Program-made: the position numbers and the translations under genes
Notes under the pieces: model-generated
The model's database searches: none
What the model saw: the letters and a program-made list of their open reading frames with translations, nothing else
What the model was told of the DNA's origin: nothing
Assembly: GCA_021299635.1 (NCBI GenBank)
Contig: JAJTFA010000009.1
Location: 1 to 59,665, forward strand
Reading direction: 5' to 3'
Origin: Sphingobacteriales bacterium
Lineage (GTDB): Bacteria; Bacteroidota; Bacteroidia; UKL13-3
Length of the DNA: 59,665 nt
Part shown: positions 18,184-27,488 of the stretch, piece after piece
Layout: the number at the start of each line of letters is the position of its first letter
How positions within the stretch are numbered: position 1 is the stretch's first letter

Positions 18184-20115
18184 CTATACAATAACAGTTC
18201 CGGGCTTAGCTGATAATTTAGATTTTTGTGTTAATAAATGCTGGTGCACCTTCATGCAGTCATTCAGAAGTTCAAAATTATCTTCCTGTTCCGCCTTTAG
18301 CATTTCCTCTTTATTCAGTTTTATCAGTTTTTCTGTGTTTTTAAGTTTCAGTCTGTTCATAGCTGAGTCTATATCCTCGAGATATTTGTCCTCCATTTTA
18401 TCTATTATAATATCATACCTATGCTCCCAGTTAGGACTAATATCATATTGCATAGCGAGAATTTCCGCAATAAACTTGCTCACCTCAGGATTCATGTGAT
18501 TAACAAGTTTTTTAACGTCAGGTTCACCCAACTCCAGTTGTTTATGGGTTTCATTAAGTACTTCGTGCACCAACTGATTTTCAATTTCAATTTCATCGAG
18601 TGCTATTTCCGAAATAATAAAGTGAGCTACATTTTGATATCCTTCAAATGGCAGGTGGCCAAAATTAATAAGCAATCGCACCATATCTTTTTCTTGATAA
18701 TCCTGCGCTTGTACATCAATCAATTGCTTGATTTCCTGCTCGTAATTTAGGGGCTGTTCTTCAGGTGTAGGAATTGTGGTATGTGCCTGTTGTGATAATT
18801 TATTTCTGAGCAGTCGGTTTATTTCAGTGATGAGTAGTTGTTCTTCAACCTTTAATGCTGCTGATGTTTCTTTAATGAAGCCTGCGCGTTTAAAGGCATC
18901 TGGTACTTTGGCAATGCTTTGCACCACTTCCTTAATAAGCTCTGCATTCCTAATAGGGTCAGTGCCGGCATCCGCAGCAAGCAGAGATGTTTTGAATCGT
19001 ATAAAATCCTGTTTGTTTTCATCCAGATAGGCCGAAAATCCAAGTGGGCCTTGCTTTCTGCAAAAGCTATCCGGATCTTCTCCGTCAGGGAACAACATTA
19101 CCTTAACGTTTAGTCCGGCATCCAATAACATATCAATACCACGCAATGATGCCTTGATACCTGCTGCATCTCCATCATACAACACACATACATTATCTGT
19201 AAAGCGCTTAATGAGTCTGATTTGATTTTCGGTGAGTGAAGTGCCTGAAGAGGCTACTACATTTTCAACTCCCGCCTGATGCAATTGTATCACATCCGTA
19301 TAACCCTCTACCAAATAAACATATCCAGCTTTGTTTATAGCATTGCGGGCAAAATACAATCCATAAAGTTCATTGCTTTTATGGTATAGCTCTGTTTCAG
19401 GAGAGTTAACATATTTAGGGCTTTTAGGATCGGGCTTTAAAAACCTGCCGGCAAACGCAATGGGTTTACCATTTAAGCCATGTATGGTAAACATTACCCT
19501 TCCACGATAAGCGTCATAAAGCTTACCTTGTTCACTTTGTTTGATTAATCCTGATTTAATGAGCAACTCCTGATTGTATCCTGCTGCAAGAGCTGTTTGG
19601 GTAAAATGATCCCAATTGTCTTTTGCATAGCCAAGCTTAAATTTCTCAATGGTTTCAGGCCTGAAGCCGCGCTCTTCAAAGTAGGAGAGTCCAATAGCTA
19701 TACCTTCTTCATCCTGCTGAAGATTGGCTGCAAAGTATTGCTCAGCAAAGTTATTGATGATTTGTAGGCTTTCTTTTTCACGCTGTTTTCTTTTTTCTTC
19801 TGCTAATGCCTCATCCGATATCTGAACCTCCGGCCATTCTATCTGATATTTTTCAGCTATAAATTTAAGTGCAGGAATATAATCGAGGTGCTCATATTCC
19901 ATGATAAAATTAACAGAATTACCGGCTTTTCCGCAACCAAAACATTTGTAAATGCCTTTAGCAGGCGAAACAGTAAAAGAAGGCGTCTTTTCCTGGTGAA
20001 AAGGGCAGAGACCAAGTAAATTTGCGCCACGTTTTTTCAACGAAACATAATCACCAACTACCTCTTCAACACGGGCAGCATCAATAATTTCATCTATTTT
20101 AGATTGTGGTATCAC
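18184..20115 (-). CDS. dnaG: DNA primase DnaG
   Basis: Replicative primase of 643 residues. The N-terminal zinc domain is GLCPFHQEKTPSF ... YKCFGCGKAG (CHC2 finger, about residues 38-70). The TOPRIM core shows LVEGYTDVI and LYDGDAAGIKA. The C-terminal helicase-binding part is present. I set the start at GTG 20115 (VIPQSKIDEI, the family N-terminus); a TTG one codon earlier is possible. Longer readings would run into the upstream tRNA-Arg. A near-consensus TACCTTGG element ends 6 bases before the start, again suggesting a leaderless mRNA. Confidence 0.95.
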   Translation of the reverse strand: MIPQSKIDEIIDAARVEEVVGDYVSLKKRGANLLGLCPFHQEKTPSFTVSPAKGIYKCFGCGKAGNSVNFIMEYEHLDYIPALKFIAEKYQIEWPEVQISDEALAEEKRKQREKESLQIINNFAEQYFAANLQQDEEGIAIGLSYFEERGFRPETIEKFKLGYAKDNWDHFTQTALAAGYNQELLIKSGLIKQSEQGKLYDAYRGRVMFTIHGLNGKPIAFAGRFLKPDPKSPKYVNSPETELYHKSNELYGLYFARNAINKAGYVYLVEGYTDVIQLHQAGVENVVASSGTSLTENQIRLIKRFTDNVCVLYDGDAAGIKASLRGIDMLLDAGLNVKVMLFPDGEDPDSFCRKQGPLGFSAYLDENKQDFIRFKTSLLAADAGTDPIRNAELIKEVVQSIAKVPDAFKRAGFIKETSAALKVEEQLLITEINRLLRNKLSQQAHTTIPTPEEQPLNYEQEIKQLIDVQAQDYQEKDMVRLLINFGHLPFEGYQNVAHFIISEIALDEIEIENQLVHEVLNETHKQLELGEPDVKKLVNHMNPEVSKFIAEILAMQYDISPNWEHRYDIIIDKMEDKYLEDIDSAMNRLKLKNTEKLIKLNKEEMLKAEQEDNFELLNDCMKVHQHLLTQKSKLSAKPGTVIV

Positions 20116-20121
20116 CAAGTG

Positions 20122-20129
20122 CCAAGGTA
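20122..20129 (-). promoter_or_regulatory. Probable -7 element of dnaG
   Basis: TACCTTGG on the minus strand differs from TAnnTTTG at one base. It sits 6 bases before the GTG start of dnaG and downstream of the tRNA-Arg gene. Confidence 0.45.
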
Positions 20130-20161
20130 AGAAAAAAAAGAAATAAGAAACGCAAAAAAAG

Positions 20162-20233
20162 TGGCTTTGCCGGGAATCGAACCTGGATCTTGAGTTCCGG
20201 AGACTCACGTACTATCCATTGTACTACAAAGCC
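20162..20233 (-). tRNA. tRNA-Arg (anticodon CCG)
   Basis: It folds as a tRNA on the minus strand: acceptor stem GGCTTTG/CAAAGCC, D stem GTAC/GTAC, anticodon stem TGAGT/ACTCA with loop CTCCGGA (anticodon CCG, reading CGG), T arm with loop TTCGATT, and discriminator A. CCA is not encoded. The T stem CCAGG/CCCGG has one A-C mismatch at its middle pair. It lies 46 bases upstream of dnaG. Confidence 0.93.
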
Positions 20234-20307
20234 AACGTACAAATATAAGATTTTAAGGCCGTTTAATTTAGTTGCCTATTTGATTAGTTTGTTAGTAGTT
20301 CAAAATA

Positions 20308-20331
20308 AAAGGCCGCTTTACAGCAGCCTTT
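20308..20331 (-). terminator. Intrinsic terminator of the Exb/Ton operon
   Basis: On the minus strand AAAGGCTGC and GCGGCCTTT form a 9-bp stem (one G-T pair) around a 6-base loop, followed by TATTTT. It starts just after the stop of the TPR gene at 20336, the last gene of the operon. Confidence 0.8.
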
Positions 20332-20335
20332 TAAA

Positions 20336-22003
20336 TTATTTTTTACTCCCCTTAGCTGGTTTTTTGACCATTTTGCTAGCTGGTGGAGCCGTAAGCGCTT
20401 TCTTAATATCAAGTGCTTCTTTATTTTCCGCATCAAGCACTAATATTTTATCATTGTATAACTTGATATTGGCCTTATCTTCTTTTTGAATGTAGAAATA
20501 TCTCAGATATGCATAAGCGGTTATCAGTTTCGATTTAAACTTATCAGGAGTTGCCTCTACCAACAAGATGAATTTTTCATAACTTTCTTTTGCTAGTTGC
20601 GCCTTATCCGGTTCACTGAAAGTGGAGTTGATGTTTCCTTTGTAAAAGTAAGACTCTGAATAATCAGGCTTAATCTCAATTACTCTATTAAATATTGAAT
20701 CAGCCTTTACCAATTGTTTGGAATTCATGCACACAATGCCAAATCGAACCAGATTAGGCAAGTCATTTTTTGTAATTTTAGAAAAATATAAGCTGTAGAA
20801 ATCACTTGACTCTTGGTATTTCTTGAGTTTAGACGTTACCTGTGCAGCTTCAACGATGGTTTCAATTTTACTGCCTTCCATAGAAATGGCTTTATTAAAC
20901 GCATTAATAACTGCTGCTTCATTGCCGCTGATTTTTGCATTTAATCGGGCAATATACTCATAGTCGCTTATGATAACCTTCTTCTCATTTACCTTTGCAA
21001 GGAAAGTTTCCATTGCATCAAGTCCCGGTTTATACTTTGTTGTATCTTTTTTCGCCTCGGCAACTTCATAGCAGCTGTAGCCCATCAGCCTGTAAAGAAA
21101 AATATCACTTTGGTCGGCTTGCATGATGCTATTGATTTCATTTAAAGCTTCCTCATATTCCTTATTTCGGAATAGTATTCTGGCAAAACGTTTCTTGTTA
21201 CCTAAACTGGTCTCTGAGTTCTCCAAGTACCTCACATAAGTTTCTTTGGCTTTTGCAAACTGACGTGTTTGGTAATAATATTCCGATAAATTCTTTAAAG
21301 CAGGGGCATAGTTTGCATCAACAGCAAGTGCACGCTGAAGTGCATCATTGGTAGCTTCCGCATTCTTAACGCTTAACCATATATATGAAATACGGGTGTA
21401 TGCTTTAGGATTTTTTGGATTTAGTGAAATAGCTCTTTCATACAAGTCGGCTGCTCCTCCTGCTTGCCCGGGATTTTTAAGCAAGCTTACATCACCTGCG
21501 GTAATGATGGCTTCGTAATTATTTTTATCCAACTCCAAAGCACGGGTAATATGCTCATGAGCTGCATCAATCATTCTGTTTTCTTCAGGCGATATCATAG
21601 CCTGTGATACCAGCCTCAAGGCATTTACGTCTTTTGATCTGCCATCTCTGCCTTTGCTAAATGAAAGTGCTTTATCAAAATAACCTTCGGCTTCATTGTT
21701 TTTATTATCTTCCAGCATCAACTCACCCAAACCAACATAATTCATAAAATTATTGGGTTCGGCCTGCACGCCTTTGTTGTAGGCCCACAAAGCAGAATCG
21801 GGTTTAAATAAGTTTAGATATGACTGGCCCAGGTAAAAATAATTGGCGCCCTTTGTTGGTTCTGTTTGGGTTAAATTGGTAAACACGTTACGTGCATATT
21901 CATAACGGTCAAAATCAAGTGCACGTATTCCATCTTCAGCTGTTTGTGCAAACGTTACTCCGGTAAGCAGTGTTAATGCTCCCAATAGGCTTCTTCTTTT
22001 CAT
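20336..22003 (-). CDS. Periplasmic TPR protein, last gene of the Exb/Ton operon
   Basis: A protein of 555 residues from the ATG at 22003; an ATG six codons earlier is also possible. Residues 1-20 are a signal peptide (MKRRSLLGALTLLTGVTFAQ). The remainder is a run of tetratricopeptide repeats from about residue 30 to 520 (for example KGANYFYLGQSYLNLFKPDSALWAY and PKAYTRISYIWLSVKNAEA), with a basic Lys-rich tail. There are no catalytic motifs. The position after exbB-exbD-exbD-tonB-pstS-like, a grouping I recognise from other Bacteroidota, suggests a scaffold linked to this energised transport system. An intrinsic terminator follows. Confidence 0.85.
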   Translation of the reverse strand: MKRRSLLGALTLLTGVTFAQTAEDGIRALDFDRYEYARNVFTNLTQTEPTKGANYFYLGQSYLNLFKPDSALWAYNKGVQAEPNNFMNYVGLGELMLEDNKNNEAEGYFDKALSFSKGRDGRSKDVNALRLVSQAMISPEENRMIDAAHEHITRALELDKNNYEAIITAGDVSLLKNPGQAGGAADLYERAISLNPKNPKAYTRISYIWLSVKNAEATNDALQRALAVDANYAPALKNLSEYYYQTRQFAKAKETYVRYLENSETSLGNKKRFARILFRNKEYEEALNEINSIMQADQSDIFLYRLMGYSCYEVAEAKKDTTKYKPGLDAMETFLAKVNEKKVIISDYEYIARLNAKISGNEAAVINAFNKAISMEGSKIETIVEAAQVTSKLKKYQESSDFYSLYFSKITKNDLPNLVRFGIVCMNSKQLVKADSIFNRVIEIKPDYSESYFYKGNINSTFSEPDKAQLAKESYEKFILLVEATPDKFKSKLITAYAYLRYFYIQKEDKANIKLYNDKILVLDAENKEALDIKKALTAPPASKMVKKPAKGSKK

Positions 22004-22027
22004 ATAATTGGCAATCATCATGTGTTG

Positions 22028-22987
22028 TTATAATCCTTCGTTATTTACTTCTATAATTCTAATAGGTGCTGTGGCCGGAACCAAACCCGACTTTAGCACA
22101 ATTCGCTGGCCCTTATCACTGGCAATGAATGAGGCAAATCCTGTGCCTAAACCAACACGCGCCTCTCTGCTTAGTATTTGAACCTTACGCCAAAGCGGAT
22201 ATTGTTTTAGGCTAATGTAGGCCTGCCATGGTTTCATGGTGCGGGCTTCAGCCTTATCCATATTTACGGGAACAAGTTCTGCAACTTTTATTTTTGATAA
22301 AAAACCGCGCATCAGGCTATCATCTTTATCACTTATCCAGTTTACACCTATAATTCCTATGGCATTTTTATTTTGCTCTACATGTGCAATTACTTCAGGA
22401 TTTGACTGAACAGCAAAACAATGCGGTGCAATTTTTCCGCCTTTAAGCACAGAATCCGTAAGGTGTCGTACTGCTCCGGATTTAGGATTATCAAATACTA
22501 CCTGTAGTTTACCTAAAGTTGATTTTGGATTGAGTTGATTCCACGTAGTGTAAGTGCCATCAAGAATTTGCTTTAACTGATCAATTGTAAATACCGTATC
22601 CTTATTTTCCAGATTTAAAATAAGCGCAATTGCATCATAGGCAAAAGGGGAGTAGCGTGGTGTAATTTTTACGGCATCTAATGCAGCTTTTTCTTCCGGA
22701 AGCATTTCTCTGGTAACAATAGCTATCCTTGCGGAATCTTTCATCACCATATCAACGGCATCATATTCATTGGTATAAAAAATTTTAAGATGTGCATTGG
22801 GATAAATGGATTCAAATACCGCCTTTTCAGCTTCAATTATAGGTTTAAGGCTTTCATCTGCAGATACCGTTATGGTGCCGCTTGTGGCCGTATCTTCGCC
22901 TTTGTTTTGCGTAGAGTTGCCACCGCAGGATGCGATCGCCACAATACCTATGGCAAGCATAAAAAAGTTAATTTGCCTCTTCATCAT
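22028..22987 (-). CDS. PstS-like phosphate-type substrate-binding lipoprotein
   Basis: A 319-residue lipoprotein of the PstS/PBP-like family. The signal peptide ends in the lipobox AIASC (about residue 21). The binding fold is suggested by GTITVSADESLKPIIEAE, then FAYDAIALILN, LKQILDGTYTTWNQL (the IF.G.I..W.D pattern) and SGAVRHLTDSVLKGG. Whether it binds phosphate is not shown by the sequence; no pst permease genes are present. It sits inside the Exb/Ton operon, so a role in that envelope complex rather than classical phosphate uptake is likely. Its start overlaps the small membrane-protein gene by 20 bases. Confidence 0.85.
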   Translation of the reverse strand: MMKRQINFFMLAIGIVAIASCGGNSTQNKGEDTATSGTITVSADESLKPIIEAEKAVFESIYPNAHLKIFYTNEYDAVDMVMKDSARIAIVTREMLPEEKAALDAVKITPRYSPFAYDAIALILNLENKDTVFTIDQLKQILDGTYTTWNQLNPKSTLGKLQVVFDNPKSGAVRHLTDSVLKGGKIAPHCFAVQSNPEVIAHVEQNKNAIGIIGVNWISDKDDSLMRGFLSKIKVAELVPVNMDKAEARTMKPWQAYISLKQYPLWRKVQILSREARVGLGTGFASFIASDKGQRIVLKSGLVPATAPIRIIEVNNEGL

Positions 22988-23198
22988 TACTTTTTATCTG
23001 ACGGTAAAATCTGAAAATTCCATATCCCAAAAGCATCAATCCTAGCGCATAGCGCGTGCTTAATGAAATATTTGCAAATAAAGGTAAAAACAAGATGCTT
23101 ACACCCATTACAAAATAAAAAATAGCCATGATTAGTCTGAAATATTTCAGTAATCCGGCTATTTTTCGGTGTCTTTTATCGCTTCTTTCTCTATTCAA
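22968..23198 (-). CDS. Small two-helix membrane protein in the Exb/Ton operon
   Basis: A 76-residue protein with a basic N-terminus (MNRERSDKRHRK) and two predicted membrane helices (about 22-42 and 47-63), ending in an acidic SNDEEAN. No family function is known to me. It lies 6 bases after tonB and overlaps the next gene by 20 bases, so it is clearly part of the operon and real. It may be a small accessory subunit of the Exb/Ton complex (inference). Confidence 0.72.
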   Translation of the reverse strand: MNRERSDKRHRKIAGLLKYFRLIMAIFYFVMGVSILFLPLFANISLSTRYALGLMLLGYGIFRFYRQIKSNDEEAN

Positions 23199-23204
23199 AA
23201 TGCA

Positions 23205-24014
23205 TTACTGCAACTTAAATACGATAGGTAAAATCATGCGCAATACTACAGGCTTACCATTTTGTTTGGCAGGTTTCCATGCAGGCATTGTTTTAACAAC
23301 TCGTGTGGCTTCTTCTTCCAGACCCCAGCCAAGTTTTTTCACAATTTCTATATTAGAAATTTTACCATCTTTATCAACCACAAACTGCAATACCACGCGG
23401 CCTTCAATTCCATTCTCACGGGCCATTGGTGGGTACTGTATATTTTTACTTAAGAAGGCCATCATGGCTTCCTGTCCTCCCGGAAATTCAGGCATTTGTT
23501 CTGCAAAGGTTACAATCTCCGTAGCTTCTTCGCCTGTTAATCCATCTCCTGATTCAAGCAAACTTGCATCCACACCTTCAGGGTCGCCCTCAACCGTTTT
23601 ATTGCCCGCATCTTTATCTTTCATATCATCCTGTGTTGGTGGTGGCTCATCCGGAACCTCTTCATCGGGCTTAATTTCAGGTGGAGTGAATTTAACAGTA
23701 GATTTTAATGGTGGCGGTGGCTCAACCGGAGGTGGAGGCGGTTGGTCTTTATCTACCGGTGGTGGTTCTTCCAGTGTATTTACTTCAACAACTTTCACAT
23801 CTTCCAAACCTTTAGGAACAAGACCTTTGATATAATTTACAATCATTGGAGCTGAAATAGCCAGTGTAAAAAATACAATGGCGAACAAAACGCCTTTGTT
23901 GGTATACTCGTCACTCTTTTTTCTAAGCACATAGGCTCCATAATTTTGGTTACGGCCTTTAAAAACCAGATCAACCCAGTTTCCGTCAAATATGTTTATT
24001 TTACCAAGTGCCAT
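23205..24014 (-). CDS. tonB: Energy transducer TonB
   Basis: A 269-residue TonB. The N-terminus has the Bacteroidota pattern FKGRNQNYGAYVLRKKSDEY before a single transmembrane helix (about 42-62). A long Pro/Glu/Lys-rich periplasmic spacer follows (about 75-135), then the C-terminal TonB domain from about residue 170: FPGGQEAMMAFLSKNIQYPPMA, EGRVVLQFVVDKDG and PAWKPAKQNGKPV. It couples proton-motive energy from ExbBD to outer-membrane receptors. It is 2 bases downstream of the second exbD. Confidence 0.95.
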   Translation of the reverse strand: MALGKINIFDGNWVDLVFKGRNQNYGAYVLRKKSDEYTNKGVLFAIVFFTLAISAPMIVNYIKGLVPKGLEDVKVVEVNTLEEPPPVDKDQPPPPPVEPPPPLKSTVKFTPPEIKPDEEVPDEPPPTQDDMKDKDAGNKTVEGDPEGVDASLLESGDGLTGEEATEIVTFAEQMPEFPGGQEAMMAFLSKNIQYPPMARENGIEGRVVLQFVVDKDGKISNIEIVKKLGWGLEEEATRVVKTMPAWKPAKQNGKPVVLRMILPIVFKLQ

Positions 24015-24016
24015 AA

Positions 24017-24652
24017 TTATTCAAGGTTAACGGTTTTAAGCATTTCCAGTTCAATATCACTGATATCAACTACTGCGTAGCGACCGATATTGCAAATCAG
24101 CATTTCGTCCAGTATGTCGATCATGTTTTTATATTTGGATTTATCGGTGGCTTTTATCACAACTATAAGTCCATCTTTAAAACTTTTTATCTGGCTAGCA
24201 TGCATTTTATATGTTGGCTCATCTATTTGCCCCATATTGAGTTGCTGCTTGTAGATGGCAATTGAGTCGATATTCGGGTTGCGATCCTTGTTCTCCTTAA
24301 TTAAGGTTGCGCGTATCCCCCCCGGTGAGTAATCTGTAATCATAGGAGTGCCAGGCTCACCGTTTTGTTGCATAAAATAGTACACTACTTTGTCATCTTT
24401 GGCAAGTAGCAGTGTAACTGCCTGCGATGCTTTTACCTTGGTTTTTTCTTCCTCGGTTTTTACATCTTTATCAGGCATATTAATTTCCATGGTTTGCGGC
24501 TTATTCATGCTGGTGGTTAGCATAAAGAAGGTAATGAGTAGGAATCCCAAATCCACCATTGGGGTAAAATCTACCCTGGTGGAAAGTTTTTTGCCTCTTT
24601 TCTTACCGCCTTTGTGTTTACCACCACCTCCACCGCCTTCTATTTCTGCCAT
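24017..24652 (-). CDS. exbD: ExbD/TolR family biopolymer transport protein (second copy)
   Basis: A 211-residue ExbD. A Gly/Lys-rich cytoplasmic N-terminus (MAEIEGGGGGGKHKGGKKRG) leads to RVDFTPMVDLGFLLITFFML, the single membrane helix carrying the conserved proton-path Asp (VDLGF). A periplasmic domain of about 150 residues, longer than in Proteobacteria, follows. Two different ExbD subunits in one operon is usual in Bacteroidota. It lies 2 bases upstream of tonB. Confidence 0.93.
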   Translation of the reverse strand: MAEIEGGGGGGKHKGGKKRGKKLSTRVDFTPMVDLGFLLITFFMLTTSMNKPQTMEINMPDKDVKTEEEKTKVKASQAVTLLLAKDDKVVYYFMQQNGEPGTPMITDYSPGGIRATLIKENKDRNPNIDSIAIYKQQLNMGQIDEPTYKMHASQIKSFKDGLIVVIKATDKSKYKNMIDILDEMLICNIGRYAVVDISDIELEMLKTVNLE

Positions 24653-24678
24653 TTTACTTCTTTCGTTTAATAGGTTAA

Positions 24679-25275
24679 TTACTCAGGGCGTTCCATGCTT
24701 GTAATAAAGTTGAAACGGTTTACTTTTCTTTCCTGTAGTGTTGCAATAACTTTTTTCACTACCGGATAGTTTGTTTCTCTGTCGCCTTTTACAGCAATGC
24801 GTACCACATTATTTGCAAGGCGTGTTTGCCATATCCAGTCAGACAATTCGTTGTTTAATGAATCGCAAGGAATTCCCGATTGGGTTACTTTGAGCCTTTC
24901 TTCTGCCTTCATGTCCAGTAATTGAGGCAATTGTGCAATTGGGACCCCGAAAGTAGACATTAGGGAGAATTCCTTAATCTGCTTTTCGGTGAAAGAAACC
25001 TTATATTTTTCAGCCATGCTTCTCAATACCGTTTCTCTGGTAGGCTGTCCATCTACACCAAAAAATACGCGGTCGTTTTTATCTATGGTTATTAAAATCA
25101 CATTCGACTCGGGTAGTTTAATTTCAGAAATGGAAGATGGGGTATCTACAATAACAGGCTCGTCTGGTTTGAACTTCGTGGCAAGCATAAAAAAGGTAAG
25201 CAGGAGGAAAGCCACATCTGTCATGGCCGTCATGTCTACCGTTGTGCTTTTACGAGGTACTTTAACTTTTGGCAT
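24679..25275 (-). CDS. exbD: ExbD/TolR family biopolymer transport protein (first copy)
   Basis: A 198-residue ExbD. The N-terminus TTVDMTAMTDVAFLLLTFFMLATKF is the membrane helix with the conserved Asp in TDVAF. The periplasmic domain shows the usual ILITIDKNDRVFFGVDG strand pair and RIAVKGDRETNYPVVKKVI near the C-terminus. It probably pairs with the second ExbD and ExbB to form the proton channel. It lies 26 bases before the second copy. Confidence 0.93.
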   Translation of the reverse strand: MPKVKVPRKSTTVDMTAMTDVAFLLLTFFMLATKFKPDEPVIVDTPSSISEIKLPESNVILITIDKNDRVFFGVDGQPTRETVLRSMAEKYKVSFTEKQIKEFSLMSTFGVPIAQLPQLLDMKAEERLKVTQSGIPCDSLNNELSDWIWQTRLANNVVRIAVKGDRETNYPVVKKVIATLQERKVNRFNFITSMERPE

Positions 25276-25352
25276 TTATTAAATAATTAAATGATTGAAC
25301 AATAAAACTTGAAGCAGCGGATTTTGATTATTTATCCGTTTATTTCAACCAA

Positions 25353-26177
25353 TTATTTATTTGAGGCTGCGAATTGCTGGGTAATGCTAAAACCGGCCTC
25401 ATCTATTGTATACGTAATTTTATCAATTTTGGTAGTAAACACATTATACATGATGATAGCAATTGCTGAATTTCCAATACCCAATGCAGTATTGATAAGT
25501 GCTTCAGAAATACCGTTTGCAAGAGCAACTGAGTCAGGTGAGCCAGCGCTGGCAAGTGCCGAGAAGGCCTTGATCATACCCAGTACCGTTCCTAAAAGTG
25601 CGATAAGGGTTGAAACCGAAGCCATTGTTGCAATGATTACCAGATTTTTTTCCAGCATAGGCAACTCAAGAGAAACAGATTCTTCCAATTCTTTTTGAAT
25701 AGCAAGAACGCGTTGGTCTGTGTTCATTTCCTTGTTGGCCGACATTTCTTTGTACTTGTGTAATACAGATTTTACCACATTTGCAACACTACCTTGCTGC
25801 TTGTCGCATTCGGCTAAAGCTCCGTCAATGTTGCCTGCTGACAATTGTGACTGTATTTTTCTAACAAATGCTTCAGCAGATCCTTTGCCTGATGCTTTGG
25901 TTATTGTTAAGAAACGTTCTATGGAGAATGTAATACTCATTAATACTAAAGAAATAAGAATAGGTACAATGAATCCGCCTTTATAAATTAGACCCAGTAC
26001 GTGCCCAACCCCATCAGGAATAGGATGATTTTTTGGATCGCCACCTTCAAAATTAGAAGGACTTCCTAATACAAATAGGTAAATGCAAATACCTACCACT
26101 ACCAATACCGGAATAGCGAATGATGCAAACATGCTTTGAAATTTGCTTTCTTGTTTTTGAGTTTGAACCTTGTTCAT
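25353..26177 (-). CDS. exbB: MotA/TolQ/ExbB proton channel protein
   Basis: A 274-residue ExbB-type channel subunit, first gene of the operon. It has an N-terminal hydrophobic helix (FAIPVLVVVGICIYLFVLG), a second helix at GGFIVPILISLVLMSITFSIERF, and the two C-terminal helices that line the channel (LVIIATMASVSTLIALLGTVLGMIKAF and NTALGIGNSAIAIIMYNVF), the latter part containing the conserved GTVxGM. It forms the motor with ExbD1/ExbD2 to energise TonB. Genes follow in order exbD, exbD, tonB, small membrane protein, pstS-like, TPR. Confidence 0.95.
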   Translation of the reverse strand: MNKVQTQKQESKFQSMFASFAIPVLVVVGICIYLFVLGSPSNFEGGDPKNHPIPDGVGHVLGLIYKGGFIVPILISLVLMSITFSIERFLTITKASGKGSAEAFVRKIQSQLSAGNIDGALAECDKQQGSVANVVKSVLHKYKEMSANKEMNTDQRVLAIQKELEESVSLELPMLEKNLVIIATMASVSTLIALLGTVLGMIKAFSALASAGSPDSVALANGISEALINTALGIGNSAIAIIMYNVFTTKIDKITYTIDEAGFSITQQFAASNK

Positions 26178-26357
26178 GTGTTTAATAATTATTGCCTCGC
26201 AAAAAAAGAATAAAAAATGGATTTTAATATCAGTTAACGAAAATTTTATACGCCAATTGCCAATAAATTGGGTTTAAACAGAAAAATGGCACGACCGGGT
26301 GATGAAGGAAATGCAATTGCTGCATACTTTTCGGCTTAAAACCGGCATAATTATTAA

Positions 26358-27488
26358 TTACCAATGGGAAAGGCTATGGTAAAAATCAATGAGTTTAACC
26401 GATTCATACTCCCAGTTATAGCTAGCATTTGCCGCGTTAATGCTATTTTCGGCAAATCGGTTGAGCATTTCTTTATTGTTCCAAAGTTGCTCTGTTGCGT
26501 CTGCTATGCTTGCTGCATTGCTCTCTTTTACACATAGCCCTGTTTGATGAGTCTCTACCATATTTTGGTAGGTTTTATAGCCCGAACTAATCACTGGTAG
26601 GCCAATTTGCATGTATTCAAACATTTTTCGTGGCAAAGATTCTTTAACATTGATATTGTCGCTCACAAAACTGAATCCAATGGAGCAATCAATAGATAGC
26701 GCATAACCTTGTTTAATATCCTGATATCCTAAGAATTCAAGATTTGGTTCAATCTGGGTATAATAAGGCAGTGATTTAATATAGCCCTGCACCTTTGGGC
26801 TAACCCAGCCAACCAGCTTAAGCAAAGGTGAATATCCTTTCTGCTTTAGCAGCAGTATAGCATGCAGCATAGGTTCTATGCAATACAACTGGTCAATACT
26901 TCCCATATAAAATATGTTGAATGGCAAATCATCCCTTTTACTTTTTCGGTATGCAAGCAATAATTCCGTTGGGGCAAAGTTTCTGACGATGGTTGTGTTT
27001 TTATGTGGGTATCGTTTTTGATAAACAGCTACATAAGCGTCTTCTGCCAGTATGAGTTCAAAGTTGGCTGCAGCCAGTTTATCAAACAATAAATACATTT
27101 GAATAAAAAGCCATTTTAATGGCAACCAGCTTTTGGCTTTCAAGCTTTCTGTAACATTCTCATGCAGATCATATACAACTTTTTTGCCTTGCCACTTAAG
27201 CAACAAGGCGTAAGGAATCAATTCAGGATCATGAAAATGGTAAACATCGGCTTGTATTTTCTTAGCTGCTTGATAAACATGTAAGGTCGTAAGCAGCAAT
27301 CGCTTTACTCTATTGCTTGGCTTTGGCAGGGCAATACATTCAACGCCTTCCTTATTTGCGTTTTGGTTGCCTATTGCAATGAGGGTTACCTTAAAGTGTT
27401 TGGCTAAACTCAAGCATTCGCGATAGAATACACGTGTATCAGTGGTAGTGTGAACGCTGGAGATATGGCAAATGTGCAGCTTTTTCAC
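26358..27488 (-). CDS. Glycosyltransferase, GT4 family
   Basis: A 376-residue GT-B fold glycosyltransferase. The N-terminal domain starts KKLHICHISSVHTTTDTRVFYREC and has VYHFHDPELIPYALL. The C-terminal donor domain contains FYMGSIDQ and ESLPRKMFEYMQIGLPVI, the E.LP.K..EYM..G.PVI signature that binds the nucleotide sugar. The acceptor and sugar are unknown. It is last in a block of three glycosyltransferase genes and follows the previous gene without a gap, so it should act in the same glycan pathway. Confidence 0.9.
   Translation of the reverse strand: MKKLHICHISSVHTTTDTRVFYRECLSLAKHFKVTLIAIGNQNANKEGVECIALPKPSNRVKRLLLTTLHVYQAAKKIQADVYHFHDPELIPYALLLKWQGKKVVYDLHENVTESLKAKSWLPLKWLFIQMYLLFDKLAAANFELILAEDAYVAVYQKRYPHKNTTIVRNFAPTELLLAYRKSKRDDLPFNIFYMGSIDQLYCIEPMLHAILLLKQKGYSPLLKLVGWVSPKVQGYIKSLPYYTQIEPNLEFLGYQDIKQGYALSIDCSIGFSFVSDNINVKESLPRKMFEYMQIGLPVISSGYKTYQNMVETHQTGLCVKESNAASIADATEQLWNNKEMLNRFAENSINAANASYNWEYESVKLIDFYHSLSHW

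Noticed and set aside
20116..20208. Longer dnaG start
   Set aside because: The extra residues would be read through the tRNA-Arg gene and do not resemble primase N-termini.
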